Origin: Wohlfahrtiimonas sp. G9077 | GTDB taxonomy: Bacteria; Pseudomonadota; Gammaproteobacteria; Cardiobacteriales; Wohlfahrtiimonadaceae | NCBI RefSeq assembly: GCF_002252155.1 | Contig: NZ_NEFD01000005.1 | Location: 113,272 to 177,271 of the forward strand | Direction of reading: 5' to 3' | DNA: 64,000 bases | In this document: positions 40,901-47,748 of the stretch, one piece after another | How the letters are laid out: the number at the start of each line of letters is the position of its first letter | How positions within the stretch are numbered: position 1 is the first letter of the stretch | Position numbers and translations under genes: made by a program | The notes under the pieces: model-generated | The model's input: only the letters and a program-made list of their open reading frames with translations | Database searches by the model: none | What the model was told of the DNA's origin: nothing

Positions 40901-43900
40901 TGGTCAAGTGGTTGCAGGCGGTGACTTGAACAACAAAGGTGACATTGATACATCCTCACCGAAAGATGATCAAGGCCACACCATTGTGGATAACAATGGC
41001 AAGCCAATTCCAGGTGGTAATGTGGATGTGGGCGGTGTTTTGGTCAATGGTGATAAAGATGGTCAGCCAAATACGGGCACCATTCACACCGGTGGCGGTG
41101 ATGTGACGGTTACAGGTAACAAGAATGGTACAGATTTGAAACCTGGTGACAATGCCTTAACGAACAACAAAGGTAGTGACATCAATACAGGTGGCATGAC
41201 AGATCCACAAGGCAAACCATTGCCTGGCGGTGATGTTGTGGTGAAAAATGGTGACATTGATAACCACGGCACCATCACAACAGAAGGCGGTAAAGTTGGC
41301 ACCGACAATGGCAACATTAAAAACCACGAAACAGGCACCATCACCACAGGTGGCGGTGAAGTGGTATCGAGCGGTAATGTAGAGAACACAGGTCAAGTGG
41401 ACACTGCAGCACCGAAAGATGATCAAGGCCACACCATTGTGGATAACAACGGTCAACCTGTAAAAGGCGGTGACGTTAATGTGGGCGGCATCTTAATCAA
41501 TGGTGATAAAGATGGCAAACCAACTGGCACCATTCACACCGGTGGCGGTAATGTGACTGTAACAGGAACAAATCCAGATGGTACACCTGTGCAGCCTGGT
41601 GACAATGCCTTAACGAACAACAAAGGCAGTGACATCAATACAGGTGGCATGACAGATCCACAAGGCAAACCATTGCCTGGCGGTGATGTTGTGGTGAATA
41701 ATGGCGACCTTGATAACCACGGCACCATCACAACGGAAGGCGGCAACCTCTCTGTCGATAATGGCAGCATCAAAAACCATGACACAGGTACCATCACTAC
41801 AGGGGGCGGTAACATTGCTGTAAATAAAGATGTGAACAATGATGGCCTGATTGATTTGGGCGGCGGTGAAATGAACGTTGAAGGCAACTTCAATAACAAT
41901 GCACCGAAAGGCACCCTCATCATTGGTCAAAAAGAGGATGGTTCAGCAGGTAAAGTTGAGGTGGATAAAAACTTCAATAATACCGGTAAAGTGGACTTTG
42001 GCGGTGGTGAGTTGGTGATTAAAGACACCGGTTCAACCTCTTCAGACGGCGGCTTAACCGGTGATGGTACATTGACGATTGATCCAAATGCCGGCTTTAC
42101 CGTAAAAGGTAAAAATGATGATTTAGGCAAAGGCACGAACGTCAACATTGCGGATCAAGGTAAAGTGACCATTGAGCAAGGCGGTAGCTTAGGTGGTGCG
42201 ACGATTGATAACAGCGGCGAATTAACGTTGCAAGGTGATAAAGTTGATGACAATGCTGTGAAAAATAGCATTAAAGGCAACGGCCACATCACCATTGAAG
42301 CGGCACCAAACACCACACAAGGTAAAGTGGAATTGGCCGGTGGCAATCAAGACTTTGGTGGTGAAATTACTGTAACCAAACATGGCGATCTCATCATTCG
42401 TAATGATATGAATCGTTTAGGTGGTAAAGATACGGTGGTGGATTTATCAGGTGACCCATCTAATCTGACCATCATTGATGTACCAAAAGGTGACAATGCC
42501 AGCCATGAGATGAATCAAACCATCAAAGGCACGGGCAACATGAACTTTGACAACAGCAAAGTGAACATCACCTCAGAAAACAAAGACTTTAAAGGTCAAG
42601 TGAACTTAAATAACGGCAGTGAAGTGAGCATTACAGACAATGCACGCTTAGGATCGCCCACAGAAGTGATGATTGATGGCGCCAGTGGTTTGGTGTTAGA
42701 TGGCTTTAAGGATGATCAATTGACTGCAAAAGTGGGTGGCAGTGGTGATCTGATCTTCACAAACGGCACCAAGCTTGACAGTGATAAAGTGACCATCGGT
42801 GAAGACATTGGCTTTAACTTACGCGATAAAGATACCGTCTTAAATAATCAAGATGGTGACTTTAACCATCGCTTGAAAGGTGAAGGTTCATTCAATGTGA
42901 TGGGTAATGGTGGTGATTTCACGTTTGGTGAGCACGTGGGCAATGAATTTGCAGGGACTGTGAATTTAGAGAACACAAATTTCACCATCACAGATGGCAG
43001 CGCCGATGCTTTAAGTCATGCCACTTTGAACATCAACAAAGATGCCACAATGAACTTTGGGGATCATCAAGGCGATGTGCATTTAGATCAATTGCATCTA
43101 CAAGGTGGTTCAGTGGTGTTCAACAATGGTGTACACCAAGATTGGGCTGTGATTGAATCAAACAACGTTGTGCATGTGGACGCGTTAGATTTAAGTCAGC
43201 AAAAAGGTGGCATCACGGTTGAGAAGTTCTTGCATGAGTTAGATCCATCGGTCAAAGGCAACAGCCTCATCGAGTTGAATGTTGGCGAGCCTGCATTCCA
43301 ATTATTGGCCACAAAAAATGGTGTGAAAGGTACATTGACGGGTGATTTAGCATTGACGCTCAAAGATGATCAAGGCCAAGCAATCAGCACGCCAAACATC
43401 TTGAATTTAACCAACAAAGGCACTGTGGCTGCAGGCAATGAAAAAGTGGTGGCAGAAGGTTCATTTGATTATGGCTTGAGCACAGGTGCTCATGAAGATG
43501 GCTTATATGTCAGCTATCAAATGAAAGACCTCACCATTTTAGATGGCAATACAGTGGCGATTGAAGGCGTTCAAGGTCGCAACAATACATTGACGGCCAA
43601 TATTGGTGAGCGTGGCGGCAAAGGTGGCATTGAAGTTTATAATGACAATGCCAACAATGCAGTGACATTGTCCGGCCAGAACACTTTCAGTGGCGATGCT
43701 TTTGTCCGCTCAGGTGGCTTAAAAGTGGTGGGTGATCAAGCATTGGGGCAAGCCAATCGCCTAGTATTGGATCAAGGTTCATTCTTTGATCTCAATGGCA
43801 CCACACAAAAAGTGACCTCAGTTGAGATTGCTGATAATGCACGTTTCTTCGGTACCGGTACCATGCATGGTGACTTTATGAACCAAGGCTTGGTGCAAGT

Positions 43901-45305
43901 GGGTAATCCATGGGCAAACAATGGCAAAATGCGTATGAAAGCAGCATCGCCATCACCTGTGACGTTAGAGATCCAAGGCAACTTCACGAATGCGAACACG
44001 ATTGATCTCCGTGGTCAAGCAGTGGGCAATGCTTTGGTCATTCATGGTAACTATGTGGGTCAAAATGGCTTAGTGAACATGAATGTGGCACGCAATGGTC
44101 AAACAGTGGATGCGGATCAATTGGTGATCACAGGTCATGCGAGCGGTCAAACGAAAGTGACGGTGTATGACGTTTCAGGTTTGCTCGGTAAAGTGGACGA
44201 TGCCGGCGTGAAACTCATCAGCACAGGTGGCTCGGATGCCAATGCCTTTACTTTAGGCAATTTGGTGACCAAAGGTGCTTATCAGTATCAATTGACGCAA
44301 GCGGATAAAGATTGGTTCTTAAAATCTTTAACCACGCGCCCAGATACAGGTAACAACTTGTCCAACACAGGATCAACAACACAATCGCAAGTGCCTGGTT
44401 TAGGTGGCCCTGGCTTTGGTGGCGGATTGATCAACGGTGCAGGTGGTTTGCGCTCATTGTCACGCTTACAAGCAGGTGGTTCATCGAGTGAAGATGCTGT
44501 GTTCTTAGACAGTAGTTTATGGAACACAACCGCAGGCGGTAAACACAAAGGCCGCACATCCGGTGGCACTGTGCATTATGATTATGATTACTACAACACA
44601 ACCTTCGGTGGTGATCAGCTCATGCGTGCGGGCAATAGTTTAGTGCAGCTCGGTGTGTTCATCGGTACGATGGAAGCGAAGTCTGATTCTCATAGCATCA
44701 TTTCAGGCAGCCATGGTAAAGGTAAAGTGACCGGTCAAACCTACGGTATTTACGGTTCATGGTATGCAGATGGTAATAATCCATTGACACCTTATGTGGA
44801 TGGCATTCTCTCTTATGGTAGCTATCAGAATAAGATCACTACAGAAGGCAATCCGCAGAACTCGTATCGTTCACATGTGTGGAGCTTTACATTGCAAGGT
44901 GGTTACCCAATTGATTTAGGCAACAACCTTGTGATCGAGCCACAGGCACAAATCACGTACTTAGATTTCAGCGCGAAGGATTATGTGGATGTTGGTGGCA
45001 CGCGCGTCTCACAATCCTTGAAAGGGGATGTGGTCGGCCGAGTGGGCGCATTCATCTATCCAAAAGATGGTGACATCAGACCGTATGCGGGTATGAACCT
45101 TTGGTATGACGACACTCGAGCAGTTGTGTATCACAATAATGATCGCAATGAAGGCTATAAAGGTGGCTTGATGTATGAAGCAAAAGCGGGTGTGGGTGCA
45201 CGTTTAGATAAAAACTTCTCCCTCTCTGTGGATGCGAATTATCGTCAAGGTAAGCACAAAGCAAAAGATTATGGTGCAAGCCTCACCTTGAAATACACTT
45301 TCTAA
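31917..45305 (+). CDS. Giant classical (type Va) autotransporter, 4462 residues
   Basis: This secreted surface protein begins with an extended signal peptide: the ESPR MNKIFKVIWSVKLQRKVVAS, then a hydrophobic core (about 44-60) with cleavage after STA67. Residues about 68-360 are a unique domain holding the only Cys pair I noticed in the passenger (YCAGDADVC). The rest is predicted beta-helix with many autotransporter-associated strand repeats (such as NSYQGGTTVTAGTVKL), long repeated modules starting near residues 912, 1493, 2008, 2379 and 3652, and a Gly/Asn repeat insert at about 2601-3337. An autochaperone-like segment (about 4084-4137) precedes the barrel (about 4195-4462, ending LTLKYTF). 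Adhesion or biofilm is the likely role; no protease motif was seen. The reading frame is unbroken over 13.4 kb. Confidence 0.93.
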   Translation: MNKIFKVIWSVKLQRKVVASEYAKSSGGVSSVTVNDALPAQGFKLSALCKMLLLSGALIFSSNVSTAKVVYDKNHQVSFTTDANNINKGVVILGNNNLNNNVLADPSKLLIPGATAKDKYQYDYVTFLFRPEFVSTSEKDIAAQYAFLVTQAHADVNMILYHGKYNPDDPQYGAIVGNDDHESTLWEDLGLESGYDDSMKRYCAGDADVCPGLKTTVNNGDVYTVVISTYSPGTSGLTDHNTLFVGTLQDGAGPNGVIGEFSSYKQMVDILKGATWDSYDLDFKVNPNFRGGTLVLNKPAKLGEAANVFNYAQKFTLSHDATNTLDTNGKNGTFTGVWSDVSNQKGVLNIVNKGQAASDVTFTAQNTFSGGVTIGPNVNVILKNGVMVGDSSKQTNAQLGTGYIDVQKDGQYTIAKDTNTTFNNVLKGSGHVVIDLTDPALTFSVVKTSGHDFTGQVQLKSGTMDASKSNLSLVNKAGAALVMQDNGTLNLNKGSQSIAGNLQLQGGTINAGLGSQLSVNTLSVSNQPKLAVTLDAQSLGQSGNLVAQSNSAQPIDIIKATTVEKSSIGQALEVALYGSDGKAVTGNKITTILDNGYGTKDLTANYGLGDVKVNDRGINLAVGLESLNSGSNAKISAEGLTGAQAMNALLTGKDFSFFGNSAGLTIAKANTYTGVTNIAAGKVISGAQQSFGKTSKLNIAAGATLDLAGHQQTVSTGGTIDGQLVGQKGVLTLTSGALVFANQGSASDITIGSKNNKASVNFTGGDTTFKGNIVDAIGITRDGTKGTTTTLVGGITTSGTLKINKGNVRIGDGQAGTKFSSNVNISSADSQLILDLGQGTETTLTKIISGQGQLVNQSGNLTVTSPQNYSGGTQINHGTISLENGLTLGTGGIYVAKDAGLSLVNTQGLNQALTGAGLVSIDSTNQEFKFGAGIGTGFKGEFAIKQSEIEMNDANHQVFAQSSVTLNNDANLTVASDTSAKTVTLNEGSSLNLSGDATTLKANGTLSVDALNLKAGQINIDLANQFTSGTQMTDGQEMDASTVFDQGTGRVDSMNLITSKQAVMLDQTKVMLDGKTVDVAKGDKIDVTKSLKQSGDVVAKVHYGEGISTQQGAQHGLFVTQGLHSVEALQDKTVHIAVTEKSKDKVFNTLVTGEGGVSLDASKGTMNFGHEGNSYQGGTTVTAGTVKLAEKEGFGVGAMTVAKDAAVDLNGQQQTITTLNNEGSLNLNQGALTITGNTDIAGVTGAGQLAIQGVSTVKTVNEGLTANIAIDQTGTLNLDVDNGLGQGQMALAGTLNANSDLTLANQLSGAGQLNINKAVTLTSNNAAFTGNINIDQAGTLTVSGLPQLGNGQKIEIAKEGDLVLNKISDALKQALSGGGDVVIADGSQITLTGNNADFSGVYKVQGVHQVPSTLTVTDAKKLGKGSIYLNDAGMVNAQYTGNWQTNVTGTGIVNVADHHQITLTDPSKLADTLTVNVSEHGQLNLNDDAFNSALTGNGVVKVDAGKNDFTFGDQVGTKFAGTFDINNANFTLYPTNHAIVQNANIIANAGSVISVESQGVTKTKNFTLNDRGVLHFTGKINDHSTESGTLEVKNLTLNKGGLVKVEAEGYQPGKPDIPYDGGNLSAEELFSRSIKDRTLQLVFADQVTKAEGLAIEINGEKVLLDDDQNTASTRVNVQQNNEVVGVVDYISNAATQSGDQKGLFITSGLHQVDIAAGKSLQMASTAGSEQDKVELLVVGAGGLVLNAAKANMQFGNIGNTYKGDTKVTAGTVTLIADNAFGEAAHLDVAQGAVVNLGGKTQEINQLNNNGTVALEKGTLNVTDSSTLQGLTGEGQLLVSGGEATVNAVNQGLAAKVAVKNAGALNLNVQDGLGQGDFAIDGTLNVGNVETLRNNLSGQGSVNINESLALSGTNTDFTGKMNVQAQKAVSIASAGNLGKSELTLGDQSALNINGTVGELSGTVKGNGRVNIQGNGQLMIKNQDQFSGTVGMNVDKNATLNLETTGFDSALTGEGLVSINAQQGDFALGKNVGNAFAGTVAIANGQVALNQENAQTLSNANVALDAEGQLTVAADASAKTIAVKKGSLALSGDAATGKADGLLTTDALTIDGGTIDLTVKGFGDGTGAIDADTESLFNLASDGKQLQFIATKDALDISQADIALNGRNMVNGSETATNTAINASGEQVANAVYSNRISTAQKNQNGLFLDSHLSSIDILDQKNLTIRGEQGQTQAFATTMTGQGAATFDATKQALTISGQNSYTGGTTVKGGVVTAQNGQAFGDQGALDIQAGATLALGADLTVGQTTANGDVSLQDHALSFTKGDSTLNGKVSGNGQLNVMANSTLNVSDQADLGTAKLQIAKDGRTNIDKTADYTFNQALSGEGELKLSADGNQLSIGDQVGNDFKGTLLVESGKLSVDGTKLQGSSLSVEKGSEVTILKDTTHKNVTVNGGDLIFEEGNSPERADGIITAENLNLNNGTVSIEVKKDWTTTTPTDGITLDELLKPTHVYQLGQASGNISISQKDMILDLIIDGQHIDDMTKPVQHTVTLKDGRKVLVDQNYFLGHDQLITQNGQGGKGLYAKYGNQKLTFVEGLDNDKDHNIDTGGSTVSGGNGGVDNKGTINTGGGNTETNQGDINNKPDGTINTGGGDVTNNGDGNTNNGGTINTGGGDVTNKGKGDINNNPDGTIITDGGNVGTNDGNINNKGEIDTSKPNDKGGDVTAGKDINNTKPGTNNPNDGTITTGGGKVEAGGDLNNKGDIDTSSPKDDQGHTIVDNNGKPIPGGNVDVGGVLVNGDKDGQPNTGTIHTGGGDVTVTGNKNGTDLKPGDNALTNNKGSDINTGGMTDPQGKPLPGGDVVVKNGDIDNHGTITTEGGKVGTDNGNIKNHDTGTITTGGGDVTVGGKDTTLTNDGSIHTGGGNATTNDGDINNNPGGTIITDGGKVEAGGDHNINNKGEIDTSKPNEKGGDVIAGKDINNTDPGTGNSKDGTITTGGGQVVAGGDLNNKGDIDTSSPKDDQGHTIVDNNGKPIPGGNVDVGGVLVNGDKDGQPNTGTIHTGGGDVTVTGNKNGTDLKPGDNALTNNKGSDINTGGMTDPQGKPLPGGDVVVKNGDIDNHGTITTEGGKVGTDNGNIKNHETGTITTGGGEVVSSGNVENTGQVDTAAPKDDQGHTIVDNNGQPVKGGDVNVGGILINGDKDGKPTGTIHTGGGNVTVTGTNPDGTPVQPGDNALTNNKGSDINTGGMTDPQGKPLPGGDVVVNNGDLDNHGTITTEGGNLSVDNGSIKNHDTGTITTGGGNIAVNKDVNNDGLIDLGGGEMNVEGNFNNNAPKGTLIIGQKEDGSAGKVEVDKNFNNTGKVDFGGGELVIKDTGSTSSDGGLTGDGTLTIDPNAGFTVKGKNDDLGKGTNVNIADQGKVTIEQGGSLGGATIDNSGELTLQGDKVDDNAVKNSIKGNGHITIEAAPNTTQGKVELAGGNQDFGGEITVTKHGDLIIRNDMNRLGGKDTVVDLSGDPSNLTIIDVPKGDNASHEMNQTIKGTGNMNFDNSKVNITSENKDFKGQVNLNNGSEVSITDNARLGSPTEVMIDGASGLVLDGFKDDQLTAKVGGSGDLIFTNGTKLDSDKVTIGEDIGFNLRDKDTVLNNQDGDFNHRLKGEGSFNVMGNGGDFTFGEHVGNEFAGTVNLENTNFTITDGSADALSHATLNINKDATMNFGDHQGDVHLDQLHLQGGSVVFNNGVHQDWAVIESNNVVHVDALDLSQQKGGITVEKFLHELDPSVKGNSLIELNVGEPAFQLLATKNGVKGTLTGDLALTLKDDQGQAISTPNILNLTNKGTVAAGNEKVVAEGSFDYGLSTGAHEDGLYVSYQMKDLTILDGNTVAIEGVQGRNNTLTANIGERGGKGGIEVYNDNANNAVTLSGQNTFSGDAFVRSGGLKVVGDQALGQANRLVLDQGSFFDLNGTTQKVTSVEIADNARFFGTGTMHGDFMNQGLVQVGNPWANNGKMRMKAASPSPVTLEIQGNFTNANTIDLRGQAVGNALVIHGNYVGQNGLVNMNVARNGQTVDADQLVITGHASGQTKVTVYDVSGLLGKVDDAGVKLISTGGSDANAFTLGNLVTKGAYQYQLTQADKDWFLKSLTTRPDTGNNLSNTGSTTQSQVPGLGGPGFGGGLINGAGGLRSLSRLQAGGSSSEDAVFLDSSLWNTTAGGKHKGRTSGGTVHYDYDYYNTTFGGDQLMRAGNSLVQLGVFIGTMEAKSDSHSIISGSHGKGKVTGQTYGIYGSWYADGNNPLTPYVDGILSYGSYQNKITTEGNPQNSYRSHVWSFTLQGGYPIDLGNNLVIEPQAQITYLDFSAKDYVDVGGTRVSQSLKGDVVGRVGAFIYPKDGDIRPYAGMNLWYDDTRAVVYHNNDRNEGYKGGLMYEAKAGVGARLDKNFSLSVDANYRQGKHKAKDYGASLTLKYTF
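40171..40580 (+). repeat. Long direct repeat in the autotransporter, copy 1
   Basis: It starts GCGGTGACTTGAACAAC and is repeated at an offset of 747 bases (copy 2, 40918-41327). The first 256 bases (40171-40426) are identical in both copies by direct reading; I found only a few substitutions in the rest. A third, more diverged copy of the same unit lies at 41409-41783. Confidence 0.9.
40918..41327 (+). repeat. Long direct repeat in the autotransporter, copy 2
   Basis: Near-identical to 40171-40580 at a 747-base offset. The differences seen are single bases, for example in the codons at 40427 versus 41174. In frame in both copies, so unequal crossing-over would change protein length without breaking the gene. 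Confidence 0.9.
41409..41783 (+). repeat. Long direct repeat in the autotransporter, diverged copy 3
   Basis: It shares CCGAAAGATGATCAAGGCC and a second conserved block (from CCTGGTGACAATGCCTTAAC, 41595) with copies 1 and 2, but differs in the middle and is followed by non-repeat passenger sequence. Confidence 0.8.
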
Positions 45306-45314
45306 TCGGTGAAC

Positions 45315-45344
45315 AAAAAGCCCCTCAAATGAGGGGCTTTTTTT
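45315..45344. terminator. Bidirectional terminator between autotransporter and rlmKL
   Basis: AGCCCCTCA (45319-45327) pairs with TGAGGGGCT (45330-45338), with A and T runs flanking. It serves both convergent genes. Confidence 0.9.
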
Positions 45345-45392
45345 AATGGCTGTGATTTGGGCATTTAGCAATGCCGAGTAGTTTCTATTCTC

Positions 45393-47594
45393 TTATGCGT
45401 TTTTATGGCGAATCAAATAGCACTGTCTGATTTTTGGATCACGGGCAAAATCCATGGGTAAGGTTTCACGTGAAACATCTTGAATGTCATACGCTTCAAA
45501 CAGCTCAGGTTCCATTTTAAAGTTACGCAAATTCGTTGAGAAGATGAGCAAACCCTCTTTAGTCAGCAATGTCATCGCGTCATTGATGAGGCGAATGTGA
45601 TCGCGCTGAATGTCTAATACATCGCTCATGCGCTTTGAGTTAGAGAACGAAGGCGGATCCATAAAGATCAAATCATAACGTGCATCACGCTTTTTCATCA
45701 AAGGTAAGGCTTCGATGTGGGCAGCTGTTTGCGTGAGCCACTCTAAGACATCTTTTTGAATGAACTGATACGCTTTGCCATTAAAACCATTGAGGGCAAA
45801 GTTATTTTCCGCCCATTTTAAATAGGTTTTAGACATATCCACTGTGGTCACTGCTTTTGCACCGCCCGCCGCTGCAAAAATGCTGGCACTGCCGGTATAA
45901 GCAAACAGATTCAGGAAATTGGTGTTTTTGGCTTTCTCTTGGATCATTTTGCGCACATTGCGGTGATCTAAGAATAAACCGGTGTCTAAATAATTGACCA
46001 AATTGACCCAGAATTTAGAGCCATTTTCTTCCACAGCAAAGAAATCACCTTGGGCATTCTCTTTTTCATACTGCTCTGTGCCTTTTTTGCGTTCACGCAG
46101 TTTAAAGTGAATATTTTCAGGTTTTAAATCACTAAAAACGATCGGCACAATCGCTTTGATCTTCTCTAAGCGTTTGGCCGCTTTTTCAGGATCAATGCTT
46201 TTTGGGGCTTTGTATTCATAAATCACAAGGGATTGATCATAGCGATCGATCGCGACATTGAATTCAGGTAAGTCAGAATCATATGTGCGATAACACATGA
46301 CATGATTTTGCTTGGCCCATTTTTCCCATTTTTTACGGTTTTTGGTGAGGCGATTGAAAAAGTCGATGCCGCCTTCGCTCATGATCTCTTCATGATCACG
46401 TTTTTCTTGGCGTGCTTCTGCCGCTTTGCGATCCACGAAATATTGTGGCTCAATGGCAAATTGTAAATACACGCACTCTAAAGCGCCGTTGTAGAATTTA
46501 TTGACTTTACGAGCACGCAATCCCATCTGTTTACCGAGTTCCACATCTGAGGTAATGATGCCAGCTTCATAGCCTTCATACGCACGCAGCCAATCGCCCA
46601 GGGCAACATAAGTGGGTTTGAGTTCCTCTTTTTCGCCTAAACGCTCACCGTATGGCGGATTGGTGACGATCAAACCTTTGTCAGACATGTCCGCAGGTTT
46701 TTTAAAGTGTTCAAACATTTGATGGGCAAAAGACATGTTTTTCAAAACGCCTGCGCGATCGGCATTTGCTTTGGTGATGCCAATCATGCGCGCATTGCGC
46801 TCAACGCCGTAGAGTTTACCTTGATAAGTGTTTGCGCCCACTTCTGCACGGTGTTTGGCAATCTTCACGCATTCGCCCCAAGTGTGTTCATTGTGGCCGC
46901 GCCAGTTTTCAAAGCCAAAGCTACGACGGAAAAGTCCTGGTGCAATGTCACGCGCCATTAAAGCCGCTTCAATCAAAATCGTGCCCGCACCGCACAATGG
47001 ATCAATGAAATCTTGATGTTCTTTGGCTTTTTCTGGCCACTTTGAGCGATACAACAGGGCAGCGGCTAAATTTTCTTTGATCGGCGCAACGCCTTGCTCA
47101 GTACGAAAGCCGCGCTTATGTAAAGGTTCGCCACTTAAATCTAAATAGAGAGTATAAGCAGTATCTTGAATGTGCACATAAAAGCGCAAGTCAGGATCCG
47201 TTTTTTCCACCGATGGGCGGCCGCCTGTGGTCATGTCAAAATAATCCACAATTGCATCTTTCACGCGCTGCGCGGCATATTGTGTGTGGATGTGCTGCGC
47301 ACGTTTTGTGGTCACTTGAATCACAAATGTGCTTTGATCCGACATGTGGGTGGACCACGGAAAACCTGAGAGCTGACGATGCAGATCGTCTAAATCTTTC
47401 ATCGAGCCTGCTTTGAGCTGCAATAACACACGAGAGCCGCAGCGCGTCCAGAGCAGTGCTTGATAAGCCTCTTTGAGTCCACCTTCAAAGCGCACGCCAG
47501 TTGCATCGCTTGTCGATTCGATGCCTAAAGCTGCGAGTTCATCGATAACATAGGGCGCTAAACCTTGTGCGCAAGTAATAAAAAAAGAGGACAT
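45393..47594 (-). CDS. rlmL: Fused 23S rRNA methyltransferase RlmK/RlmL
   Basis: This 733-residue bifunctional enzyme makes m2G2445 and m7G2069 in 23S rRNA. An N-terminal THUMP domain (about 50-160) is followed by the RlmL methyltransferase with IVTNPPYGERLG (about 305-320). The C-terminal RlmK methyltransferase has LNLFAYTGSASIFAAAGG and LIFMDPPSFSNSKR. The order is as in E. coli YcbY, and the length is slightly greater than the 702 residues there. The gene ends 48 bases from the autotransporter terminator. A GGTGAT before the ATG is the probable ribosome binding site. Confidence 0.94.
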   Translation of the reverse strand: MSSFFITCAQGLAPYVIDELAALGIESTSDATGVRFEGGLKEAYQALLWTRCGSRVLLQLKAGSMKDLDDLHRQLSGFPWSTHMSDQSTFVIQVTTKRAQHIHTQYAAQRVKDAIVDYFDMTTGGRPSVEKTDPDLRFYVHIQDTAYTLYLDLSGEPLHKRGFRTEQGVAPIKENLAAALLYRSKWPEKAKEHQDFIDPLCGAGTILIEAALMARDIAPGLFRRSFGFENWRGHNEHTWGECVKIAKHRAEVGANTYQGKLYGVERNARMIGITKANADRAGVLKNMSFAHQMFEHFKKPADMSDKGLIVTNPPYGERLGEKEELKPTYVALGDWLRAYEGYEAGIITSDVELGKQMGLRARKVNKFYNGALECVYLQFAIEPQYFVDRKAAEARQEKRDHEEIMSEGGIDFFNRLTKNRKKWEKWAKQNHVMCYRTYDSDLPEFNVAIDRYDQSLVIYEYKAPKSIDPEKAAKRLEKIKAIVPIVFSDLKPENIHFKLRERKKGTEQYEKENAQGDFFAVEENGSKFWVNLVNYLDTGLFLDHRNVRKMIQEKAKNTNFLNLFAYTGSASIFAAAGGAKAVTTVDMSKTYLKWAENNFALNGFNGKAYQFIQKDVLEWLTQTAAHIEALPLMKKRDARYDLIFMDPPSFSNSKRMSDVLDIQRDHIRLINDAMTLLTKEGLLIFSTNLRNFKMEPELFEAYDIQDVSRETLPMDFARDPKIRQCYLIRHKNA

Positions 47595-47748
47595 GTATCA
47601 ATCACCATAAATTTTTGTATTCAACAAATTATTATAACGAAAGATTGGGCAGCTTGTCTGATTTAACGTGCAGAATCATCAGTTTTTCGCTTGTATTCAT
47701 GGGGCAATTGGCTGACAATGATGCTTTCATCACATTTCAAAAAAGATT

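Larger units (their letters stand above)
39718..41925 (+). repeat. Gly/Asn/Asp/Thr-rich short-repeat domain within the autotransporter
   Basis: About 735 codons made of variants of units such as DGTINTGGGDVTNNGD, roughly 16-22 residues each, alternating GTI(N/T)TGGG with N(N/K)GDIN. The composition differs sharply from the flanking passenger, and the domain has no Cys or aromatic core. It reads as a regular beta-solenoid or a flexible, possibly metal-binding, stalk; which of the two is unknown. Confidence 0.85.

Noticed and set aside
39718..41925. Possible CRISPR-like array of direct repeats
   Set aside because: The repeats are coding, in frame, of varying length and lack unique spacers of constant size.
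39815..41930. Several long open frames on the minus strand opposite the autotransporter repeat domain
   Set aside because: They arise from the low-complexity GGTGGC/ACC codon pattern on the coding strand, have no ribosome binding sites, and repeat as the DNA repeats.
31917..45305. Trimeric autotransporter or two-partner FHA-type adhesin
   Set aside because: The C-terminal segment is a full 12-strand-sized barrel of about 270 residues with an autochaperone, not a short YadA anchor, and there is no TPS domain or TpsB partner gene.
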